Assembly: GCA_035647815.1 (NCBI GenBank)
Contig: DASRMR010000006.1
Span: 45,318 to 109,317 of the forward strand
Direction of reading: 5' to 3'
DNA from: JAAYRQ01 sp035647815
Lineage (GTDB): Bacteria; Bacillota; Syntrophomonadia; Syntrophomonadales; Syntrophomonadaceae
DNA: 64,000 bases
Position numbers and translations under genes: made by a program. Positions within the stretch are counted from its first letter, which is position 1. Each line of letters starts with the position of its first letter. Positions 57,592 to 64,000 of the stretch are shown here, in pieces. The notes under the pieces were generated by a model. That model was not told the DNA's origin and did no database searches. It was given only the letters and a program-made list of their open reading frames with translations.

Positions 57592-58371
57592 CTACTTAAA
57601 ACTCAACATTAATGATTGGATAACTAAATTCCAACCATCGACTAATACAAATAGTAATATTTTAAAAGGTAATGATATCATCATGGGTGGCAACATCATC
57701 ATACCCATAGACATTAATGCACTAGCAACAACCATATCAATAACTAAAAACGGAACAAAAATAATAAATCCAATCTGAAAAGCTGTTTTTAGTTCACTAA
57801 TTATAAATGATGGTATTAAAACATAATTAGGTATATCATCGAAATTCCTTGGCCTTTCGATATTAGACATTTTAACAAAAAGAGCCAAATCTTTTTCTCT
57901 GGTTTGTTTTAACATGAAGTTTCGCATAGGTTCCATACCTTTTTCGAAGGCTTCCGATTGTTCTATTTCAGCGTTCATATAGGGTTGTAAGGCATTATTA
58001 TTAACTAGTTGCAAAGTAGGTGCCATTATAAAAAAGGTTAAAAATAATGCTAACCCAATTAAGACTTGATTAGGTGGCATCTGTTGAGTTGCTAACGAAG
58101 TTCTGATAAAAGAGAGAACTACAACTATACGAGTAAATGATGTTAACAGTATAACTATAGCTGGTGCCAAAGTCAGTACAGTTAATAAAAGCAACAACTG
58201 TATTACTGAAGATGGATTTTGTGTACCTTCACCCTCACCACCGATGCTTAAGTTTATATTAGGTAGTTGAAAAGGTTCTGCCGATACTGGTGTAGAGTAT
58301 AAAGTTAAAAATATTAGACCTAGTATAATAACAGTAAAGACTTTAACCTTGCTTTTGCTAACCATCTTCAT
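57592..58371 (-). CDS. fliP: FliP, flagellar export gate
   Basis: A 259-aa protein of the FliPQR pore with a cleaved signal peptide (hydrophobic stretch ending in STPVSAEP), then TM helices and the motif [35 protein letters not shown]. The periplasmic loop and the C-terminal helices are of normal length. The start is uncertain: ATG at 58371 is used here because the reading further upstream, to 58410, lies inside fliO; 58365 is another option. Confidence 0.92.
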   Translation of the reverse strand: MKMVSKSKVKVFTVIILGLIFLTLYSTPVSAEPFQLPNINLSIGGEGEGTQNPSSVIQLLLLLTVLTLAPAIVILLTSFTRIVVVLSFIRTSLATQQMPPNQVLIGLALFLTFFIMAPTLQLVNNNALQPYMNAEIEQSEAFEKGMEPMRNFMLKQTREKDLALFVKMSNIERPRNFDDIPNYVLIPSFIISELKTAFQIGFIIFVPFLVIDMVVASALMSMGMMMLPPMMISLPFKILLFVLVDGWNLVIQSLMLSFK

Positions 58372-58984
58372 CACGCTTTTTAATTTTTGATTCATTTTTT
58401 CCAACAGCATCTGATAGTTTCTCTAGTCTTAAAAATTGTTCATCCATTAGATTTTGAAATTGTTTTTTATCAGGCTCTGAAGGTTGACCTGGCCTGACCT
58501 TATTAATCACCGCACTTACTAATTCATTCCATTGTAAAGGTTTTTGTGGTTGGTCAATCTCATTAGCATAACTAATTTCCTCCAAAAGCTTGGGGTTATC
58601 AATTTCAAATAAGAGATTTATGTTGTGATCCGATATCCCTATAGCATATAATTTTTCTCCTACTTCACAAAGAATAATACCGCTATTTTGACCTAAAGTA
58701 ACTTCGTCAACTACCTGGATCCAAGTACCCTGCATTTTGTTGCTTAATTGTTTATTAAATAATTTTATAATCGACCAAGCTGCACCTACTATTAAACCTA
58801 AGACTATTACTAGTTTAAAAAAATCTAGCCAAAGGTTATTACCCGTACTAGGTGCTTGTTGTTGTTTATCTAGTTCCATATTCAAGTCATCGATATCATT
58901 AACGGCTAAAGCACTTACAGATATTGAACAAACTAAAATTACGGCTATAATCATTATCCACCGGTGTCTTCTTAGTGAAATCAT
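58358..58984 (-). CDS. fliO: FliO-family flagellar protein
   Basis: A 208-aa protein with a signal peptide-like N-terminus (about residues 9-27), one membrane helix (about 52-71), and a cytoplasmic domain with [32 protein letters not shown], typical of FliO. FliO helps assemble FliP in the export gate. The C-terminal tail is Lys-rich and ends inside fliP. It follows cheY. Confidence 0.9.
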   Translation of the reverse strand: MISLRRHRWIMIIAVILVCSISVSALAVNDIDDLNMELDKQQQAPSTGNNLWLDFFKLVIVLGLIVGAAWSIIKLFNKQLSNKMQGTWIQVVDEVTLGQNSGIILCEVGEKLYAIGISDHNINLLFEIDNPKLLEEISYANEIDQPQKPLQWNELVSAVINKVRPGQPSEPDKKQFQNLMDEQFLRLEKLSDAVGKNESKIKKRDEDG

Positions 58985-59005
58985 CTATATCACTTCCCAA
59001 CTTAA

Positions 59006-59371
59006 CTAATCAAGTGCTTTTCCTACCGCCTCTAACACTCTTTCCGGCTGAAAAGGTTTTACTATGAAATCTTTAGCTCCAGCTTGGATGGCATCAATGA
59101 CCATAGATTGTTGGCCCATCGCACTACACATTATTATTAGTGCTTCTGGATTTGTTGATTTTATTTCTTTTACTGCTGCAATCCCATCCATTTCTGGCAT
59201 AGTTATATCCATAGTAACTAAGTCAGGACTTAATTCATTAAATTTTTCTATTGCTACATGTCCATTTTCGGCTTCCCCTACAACTTCATAACCATTTTTG
59301 GTTAGAATATCTTTAATCATCATTCTCATGAAAGCCGCATCATCTACTATTAAAATCCGTTTACTCATCAT
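59006..59371 (-). CDS. cheY: Chemotaxis response regulator CheY
   Basis: A 121-aa single receiver domain that binds FliM/FliY of the motor when phosphorylated. It has Asp10, Asp11, the phosphorylation site Asp55 (TMDITMPEMDG; 54 if the second Met is the start), Thr/Ser region and Lys near residue 105 (VKPFQ). It lies between fliO and fliY, as in B. subtilis. Confidence 0.97.
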   Translation of the reverse strand: MMSKRILIVDDAAFMRMMIKDILTKNGYEVVGEAENGHVAIEKFNELSPDLVTMDITMPEMDGIAAVKEIKSTNPEALIIMCSAMGQQSMVIDAIQAGAKDFIVKPFQPERVLEAVGKALD

Positions 59372-59385
59372 AAACCTCCTAAATG

Positions 59386-60576
59386 CTATTGAAGTTTGCC
59401 CACTCTATCTATAGGACTAATAATGGTAGTTATTCTTATTCCGTAACTTTCATCGATTACTACAACTTCACCTTTGGCAATTAATTTTCCGTTAACTAAT
59501 AAGTCCACAGGTTCTCCTGCCATTTTATCTAATTGGATGATAGCTCCTTGGTGAAGATCTAGTATGTCCTTAATAGTCTTTTTAGTTTTACCTAGTACTA
59601 CTGTTACTTCTAAAGGGACATCCATAATAAGTCCAATGTTTTGTGGAACTTCTAAATTATCTGTTTCTCTTAATGGGGCAAACTGGACCGGCTGAACAGT
59701 ATGTTTTTCATCTTTTTTAATCCCGGACGGAATATTGTCATAAGAGTCTTGGGGCCATATATCTTTAGATTCTACAGAGAAATCGTTCTCTTGCATTACA
59801 GGTTCGGTAACTGGCTTTGAAATCGGTTTTTCTTGCGGTGTAGAGACAGCTTCCTCAGTTATTGACTCAACTGTTGACTCTTTAAAGGTGTTTCCCATCA
59901 ACATGCTAATCATGTTTTTCACAGCTTCCATAGGAATAATCTGCATTATTTCACTATTAATTAGACCTTCTATTTCCATTTTAAATCTAATGCTAACCAT
60001 ATCTTCATAATCACTTGATAGTGATAGATGCTCTTTACCAAAATCCATTATCGTTAAATTAGGAGGGGCAATAGCAATCCTAGCATTGAACATAGAAGAA
60101 AGGCTTGTTGTAGCAGAACCCATCATCTGGTTCATAGCCTCTCCTACTGCACTTAACCCAATTTCATCTAATTTAACTTCTTCACATATACCTTCTCCCC
60201 CCATCATTAAATCAGCGATGATACATGCATCTTCTTCCTTTATAATTAATATATTAGTTCCAGATAAACCTTCAGTATACTCAACTTCAACAACTACATA
60301 AGGTAGAGGATAATCTGATTTAAGTTGTTCGGCATTGGTGATAAAAACATTAGGTGTAGTAATCGACACTTTCTTTTTTAATAAAGTCGACAGCGTGGTC
60401 GCCGAAGTTCCCATGCTTATGTTTCCTATTTCTCCCAATGCATCCTTATCAAAATCACTAATAACAGAACTCGATGATTCGGAACCTAGTTCACTTGTGT
60501 TATCTGATATTTCAGAACTTGTGGCACCTTCTAATAAAGCATTAATTTCTTCTTGTGACAAAATGCCATCATTCAT
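59386..60576 (-). CDS. fliY: FliY, motor switch phosphatase
   Basis: A 396-aa switch protein of Firmicutes. It has an N-terminal CheY-P-binding peptide (ILSQEEINALLEG, about 5-17), a CheC-like phosphatase core with two E/D-x3-N sites (LGEIGNISMGTSATTLS and VGEAMNQMMGSATTSLS), a linker (about 245-300) and a FliN/SpoA C-terminal domain (about 320-396). It cuts CheY-P at the motor. The ATG at 60576 (MNDGILSQ) suits the AGGAGGG site; the gene overlaps fliM by eight bases. Confidence 0.95.
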   Translation of the reverse strand: MNDGILSQEEINALLEGATSSEISDNTSELGSESSSSVISDFDKDALGEIGNISMGTSATTLSTLLKKKVSITTPNVFITNAEQLKSDYPLPYVVVEVEYTEGLSGTNILIIKEEDACIIADLMMGGEGICEEVKLDEIGLSAVGEAMNQMMGSATTSLSSMFNARIAIAPPNLTIMDFGKEHLSLSSDYEDMVSIRFKMEIEGLINSEIMQIIPMEAVKNMISMLMGNTFKESTVESITEEAVSTPQEKPISKPVTEPVMQENDFSVESKDIWPQDSYDNIPSGIKKDEKHTVQPVQFAPLRETDNLEVPQNIGLIMDVPLEVTVVLGKTKKTIKDILDLHQGAIIQLDKMAGEPVDLLVNGKLIAKGEVVVIDESYGIRITTIISPIDRVGKLQ

Positions 60577-61561
60577 CTGCATTTCCCTCCTTTAGAATCT
60601 GGGAAACCTGAACTGAGTATTTCTTGCCAAAAACACCCGGTTTACCAAGAAACTTTGTACTTTGCCCAATGACTACCTCTAGTTCTTCATTAATGTTCTT
60701 ATTTAGAGGTACTACATCACCAACAGATAATTCTAGCAAATCTTTTACAGTAATCACTGTTTTTCCTAAGAGAGTTTTTAAAGGGACATAAGTATTTTTC
60801 AATTTATTCCTTATAGCATCCACATTCTCTGCTGTTGCTTGTTTACTAGATGATGCATAATAAAAATGCACATTTAATTTATCTAAGATAGGTTCTAAAA
60901 CTAAGAAAGGGATACACATATTAATCATACCTAAAAGATCACCCATACGAGTTTCTAGAGATATAATAATTAGAATCTCTGATGGAGAGACTAATTGTGT
61001 AAACTGTGGATTAGTTTCTATCCTGTCTAATATAGGCTCAATTTCAATAATACTACCCCAAGGTTCTGGTAGATAATCTAACATGCGCTGAACAATACGC
61101 TCCATAACTGTTTGCTCAATCTCTGTTAATGCTCTGATCTTTTCAGGTGCTTGCCCAGGTCCTCCTAATAACCTGTCTATCATGGCAAAACCTAGATTGG
61201 GATTAATTTCCATAATAGAGCTACCTTCTAATGGATAAAGAGAAAATATATTAAGTATAGTCGGATTAGGTATAGAGCGAACAAATTCATCATAAGTTGT
61301 CTGCTCAACTGATAATACTTCCATTTGTATAGATGTTCGTAGTTGTGCGGATAAGTAAGTACCTAAAGAACGAGCATAATTTTCATATATAACTTGCAAA
61401 GTATGTATCTGATCTTTAGAAAACTTATTAGGTCTGCGAAAATCATAAACCCTTATCTTCTTTTTGACTTCCTCTTGCTTTAATTCATCAGCATCTACCG
61501 ATCCGCTACTTAAAGCAGACAATAATTGGTCTATTTCATTTTGAGATAAAACATCACTCAT
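60569..61561 (-). CDS. fliM: FliM, flagellar motor switch
   Basis: A 330-aa rotor protein. It begins with the CheY-P-binding EIDQLLSAL motif, then the middle CheC-like domain (about 45-235: LRTSIQMEVLSVEQTTYDEFV, GGPGQAPEK) and a C-terminal SpoA-type domain (about 245-325). The length is typical. It lies between fliL and fliY. Confidence 0.97.
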   Translation of the reverse strand: MSDVLSQNEIDQLLSALSSGSVDADELKQEEVKKKIRVYDFRRPNKFSKDQIHTLQVIYENYARSLGTYLSAQLRTSIQMEVLSVEQTTYDEFVRSIPNPTILNIFSLYPLEGSSIMEINPNLGFAMIDRLLGGPGQAPEKIRALTEIEQTVMERIVQRMLDYLPEPWGSIIEIEPILDRIETNPQFTQLVSPSEILIIISLETRMGDLLGMINMCIPFLVLEPILDKLNVHFYYASSSKQATAENVDAIRNKLKNTYVPLKTLLGKTVITVKDLLELSVGDVVPLNKNINEELEVVIGQSTKFLGKPGVFGKKYSVQVSQILKEGNADE

Positions 61562-61587
61562 TTAAAATCCCTCCTCTTAAAGAGGTG

Positions 61588-62058
61588 TTATTGCATAATA
61601 AAATTGCCAAAATATACACTTTTTATCGTATTTTTACCTAGTTTTGAATTCAGTTCGTTTTTTATCTCTTCTTTCAGATGTCCCCAATTCCTAACATCTA
61701 GATCAGCAACGGTTTTAGAAGATAATATAGTTAAAATGCTGTCTTTTATAATCGGCATAAATTCCGCAATCGTTTCTTGGCCTTTTTTTCCGGTTACTTC
61801 CACAAATACTTCCACTTTTACAAATCTCGATCCATTTACATCTCCGATATTAGTAGTAAATTCGCCGACTTCTACTAAGTTTCCTGTTAAGACTTCTTTT
61901 TGTTCAGTTTCTTCTTTAGGTAAAAGAGGAGCCATTAGACTTTTCATTAAAAAATAAGATGCACCCATAGCTAGCAAGAAAATTATTAAACCGGCTACTA
62001 TTATTTTAAAATCGAAACTTGATTTCTCTTCTACTTCCGGAGTTTTGTCTTCAGCCAA
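61588..62058 (-). CDS. fliL: FliL, flagellar basal-body-associated protein
   Basis: A 156-aa protein with a short cytoplasmic N-terminus, one membrane segment (about residues 18-40), and a periplasmic stomatin-like domain ending in KLGKNTIKSVYFGNFIMQ. It is thought to help stator function. The TKVADLDVRNWGHLKEEI segment is normal for the family. A 29-base gap precedes fliM. Confidence 0.95.
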   Translation of the reverse strand: MAEDKTPEVEEKSSFDFKIIVAGLIIFLLAMGASYFLMKSLMAPLLPKEETEQKEVLTGNLVEVGEFTTNIGDVNGSRFVKVEVFVEVTGKKGQETIAEFMPIIKDSILTILSSKTVADLDVRNWGHLKEEIKNELNSKLGKNTIKSVYFGNFIMQ

Positions 62059-62076
62059 TTTCTTCCCCCCTATACC

Positions 62077-62271
62077 TTACTTTTTTAATGTTGTATTAAT
62101 AGTTTTTCTATACCTTGTAATAGCCTTAATGATTTCTCCTACAGCTTCTTTTACTACAAACTTCTTACCAGTAGTAAGAGTTACTATAGTGTCGGGAGTT
62201 TCCTCCATTATTTCGATTAAGTCAACATTAACTGCTATTTTTTCACCATTTAATCTAGTTACATAAATCAT
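62077..62271 (-). CDS. flbD: FlbD/SwrD family small protein
   Basis: A 64-aa protein with IYVTRLNGEKIAVNVDLIEIMEE and TIVTLTTGKKFVVKEAV, the FlbD/SwrD pattern. In B. subtilis SwrD increases motor torque through stator proteins. The position between flgE and fliL matches. It follows flgE with a 56-base gap that contains a hairpin. Confidence 0.93.
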   Translation of the reverse strand: MIYVTRLNGEKIAVNVDLIEIMEETPDTIVTLTTGKKFVVKEAVGEIIKAITRYRKTINTTLKK

Positions 62272-62292
62272 TTATATACACCTCAGTTCCAA

Positions 62293-62320
62293 TTTCCCGG
62301 GGGAATACACCCCCAGGAAA
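62293..62320 (-). other. GC-rich hairpin between flgE and flbD
   Basis: TTTCC-c-GGGGG (62293-62303) faces CCCCC-a-GGAAA (62310-62320): an 11-position stem with one mismatch and a 6-base loop. No T run follows on the minus strand. It is unlikely to be a full terminator, but may slow RNA polymerase or protect the flgE 3' end. Confidence 0.65.
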
Positions 62321-62327
62321 CGAACAA

Positions 62328-63659
62328 TTATCTCTTTAGATTTACTAACTCTTGTAACATTTCGTCTGAAGTAGTTATTATTCGAGAATTAGCCTGAAAA
62401 CCCCTTTGAGTTATAATCATATCAGTAAATTCTTCGGATAAATCGACATTAGACATCTCCAAACTTCCCGGTATTAATGCACCCATACCTTGATCACCTG
62501 GTGCACCTACCATTGGGTCCCCGGAGTTATTTGAAACTTGGAACAGGCTTCCACCTGCTTGTATCAAGCCTGCAGGATTCTGGAAATTAACTAAAGCAAC
62601 CCTAGCTAGATTTCTAGCCTCTCCATTGTCATATACTCCTTGAATAACCCCATCAATACCTATGGTATAGCTAGTTAAATTCCCCATGGTATAACCATTT
62701 TGATGTTCAGCCCAAGCGGTAGATTTTGTTTCCCATTGGGTAAGAGAGCTAAAATCGATGTCTAATTCGATGTTTTCTGCACCGTGTGCAGACCTGTCGA
62801 TAACTAGATCCTGCAGTATTGAAGAATCTAAAACACCATTAGCATTAAATATCAAATCCTCTACTCTTACAACACTTTCATCTACTATTGGATCAACACC
62901 AATTATAGCTGGGGTGTCGCTAAATTCGGAGTCCAATGATATATCGCAAGCCCATTTACTAATGGGATCCCCTGATGTATCATCGACTTCATATTTGAAA
63001 AATCTAAAATATACTATTTCTTTATTACCTAGAGAATCATAAACTTCCTTCGATGTAATTACTAATTGGTTTTCATCTAGTTCAAAATCGGTTTCCGAGT
63101 AACCTTCCTGCATCTTAATATCCGAACTCAAATTCCCACTAAACTTCATCTCTGTAGTAGCTTGTGGTGATACGGATTTAAATTCAGATATATCTATAGG
63201 TTGACTAGCTTTAACTGTATCAATTTCCCAGTTATCATCTGCTGTCCATCCATGTACCCGATAACCATTAGCTAAGCTATACATGTTACCAAATTTATCA
63301 AAATCAAAATTACCTGCTCTAGTATAAAACTTTTGGCCACCATTATCTACTATAAAAAATCCATTACCATCTATAGCCAAATCAGTAGTTTTATTAGTGG
63401 AAGTAGCAGGTGCCGGAGTATGAATCTGATCAATACTAGCAACCGACATGCCTAAGCCGATTGACATAGGGTTAGTTCCCCCTCTAGCATCAGTCGGACT
63501 TGAACCACCCCTCATATTTTGATATAAGGTATCTTGGAAAACTACCCGACTTTTCTTGTAACCGGCAGTATTAACATTAGCAATGTTATTACCTATTACA
63601 TCCATTCTAGTCTGGTGGTTTCTTAAACCTGCAACCCCAGAATACATTGAACGCATCAT
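62328..63659 (-). CDS. flgE: Flagellar hook protein FlgE
   Basis: A 443-aa hook subunit. N-terminal D0/D1 region MRSMYSGVAGLRNHQTRMDV with the NNIANVNTAGYKKSR motif, a middle domain (about 100-320), a second FlgE signature (YDNGEARNLARVALVNFQNPAGL) and the C-terminal D0 helix (EEFTDMIITQRGFQANSR). The ATG at 63659 (MMRS) is the choice because GGAGGT is 10 bases upstream; the longer ORF adds six residues. It precedes flbD. Confidence 0.95.
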   Translation of the reverse strand: MMRSMYSGVAGLRNHQTRMDVIGNNIANVNTAGYKKSRVVFQDTLYQNMRGGSSPTDARGGTNPMSIGLGMSVASIDQIHTPAPATSTNKTTDLAIDGNGFFIVDNGGQKFYTRAGNFDFDKFGNMYSLANGYRVHGWTADDNWEIDTVKASQPIDISEFKSVSPQATTEMKFSGNLSSDIKMQEGYSETDFELDENQLVITSKEVYDSLGNKEIVYFRFFKYEVDDTSGDPISKWACDISLDSEFSDTPAIIGVDPIVDESVVRVEDLIFNANGVLDSSILQDLVIDRSAHGAENIELDIDFSSLTQWETKSTAWAEHQNGYTMGNLTSYTIGIDGVIQGVYDNGEARNLARVALVNFQNPAGLIQAGGSLFQVSNNSGDPMVGAPGDQGMGALIPGSLEMSNVDLSEEFTDMIITQRGFQANSRIITTSDEMLQELVNLKR

Positions 63660-63772
63660 ATTATATATGACCTCCATTTAGCTTTTAATTAGCATTACTT
63701 TAAAAAGTATGCTCTTTTGTCTAGATGCTTCAATCATTCGGCATCCTAAGGCTTCCTCTAAGAGGTCCAGCC

Positions 63773-64000
63773 TTACACTATTACTGCACTATCAATATTC
63801 GTAAATACATTTTCTTTTAGACTGTTTCCATCAACCGCAGTTATAACCGTGTTGTTCTTAACACTTACTATTAATGCTAAGTCTTGCATAAGAACTAATG
63901 AATCACGAGCTCCTTTTTCCCTAGCCCTAGCAACTGCCTCAGTAATTTTTTCTAAATCTGTCTCACTTAATGTTATATTTCGAGAATTAAGTCTTTGTTG
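63773..64000 (-). CDS. TIGR02530-type flagellar operon protein, partial
   Basis: The last 75 residues of a gene running in from the right edge; its start is outside the window. The tail reads QQRLNSRNITLSETDLEK, then a VARAREKGARDSLVLMQD helix and a SVKNNTVITAVDGNSL strand, ending in NIDSAVIV. This matches the small flagellar protein family found between flgD and flgE in many Firmicutes. Its biochemical role is unknown. The 113-base gap to flgE has only a weak imperfect hairpin. Confidence 0.8.
   Translation of the reverse strand, partial: QQRLNSRNITLSETDLEKITEAVARAREKGARDSLVLMQDLALIVSVKNNTVITAVDGNSLKENVFTNIDSAVIV

Noticed and set aside
63700..63772. Possible sigma-D promoter upstream of flgE (GCCGAATG on the minus strand)
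   Set aside because: The -10 is only a partial match and there is no TAAA element at the right distance.

Overview
The window (64 kb, A+T-rich, nearly all genes on the minus strand) looks like a chromosomal segment of a motile, endospore-forming, low-GC Firmicute of the Clostridia type. The signs are an alpha/beta-type small acid-soluble spore protein (SASP), PolC-type replicase, a sigma-D/CheC/CheD/FliY flagellar-chemotaxis set, YlxR/YlxQ/YmxH, a YtvI-like membrane protein, and a gene order that follows the Bacillus subtilis fla/che-rpsB-polC-nusA-infB-pnp region almost step by step, in reverse orientation here. I cannot name the genus.

Layout. (1) 1-12 kb is accessory and metabolic: a class A penicillin-binding protein, a divergent pair of surface or spore-type proteins (DUF4489-like and DNRLRE/DUF6385-like), a DUF47 protein, a radical SAM enzyme, a SASP gene on the plus strand, a predicted glutamate 2,3-aminomutase, MgtC-like protein, IMP dehydrogenase, and a small HTH protein - DUF1015 - class V aminotransferase group. 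(2) 12-27 kb is the ymxH-dut-M16 protease-dacF-polysaccharide deacetylase-vanW group, then pnp-rpsO-ribF-truB-nrnA-rbfA-infB-ylxQ-ylxR-nusA-rimP (RNA turnover, ribosome maturation, translation initiation, transcription elongation). (3) 27-42.5 kb holds polC-mgtC-proS-ispG-rseP-dxr-ytvI-like-cdsA-uppS-frr-pyrH-tsf-rpsB (replication, isoprenoid and lipid precursors, translation). (4) 42.7-64 kb is one long flagellar/chemotaxis operon, read from the right edge leftward: TIGR02530-type gene (partial), flgE, flbD, fliL, fliM, fliY, cheY, fliO, fliP, fliQ, fliR, flhB, flhA, flhF, flhG, PilZ, cheB, cheA, cheW, cheC, cheD, sigD, a DUF342 protein, a small charged protein and a SwrB-like protein, closed by a terminator.

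Genes are tightly packed with many start-stop overlaps, so most are probably translationally coupled. Hairpin terminators or attenuators punctuate the cluster after swrB-like, rpsB, frr, polC, rpsO and pnp, and readable sigma-A-like promoters sit before rpsB, rimP-nusA, rpsO and the aminotransferase.

The most notable observations are: PolC lacks the whole DEDD exonuclease insert while its PHP-domain metal motifs look intact; an aminomutase carries the Lys/Asn pair typical of glutamate rather than lysine 2,3-aminomutase; a SASP gene of 57 codons lies in an apparently empty gap; and several structured leaders suggest attenuation (nusA operon, rpsO, rpsB, aminotransferase). I did not find a CRISPR array, prophage, insertion sequence, rRNA or tRNA, and I did not find an obviously new multi-gene system; the novelty here is at the level of single genes and leaders.
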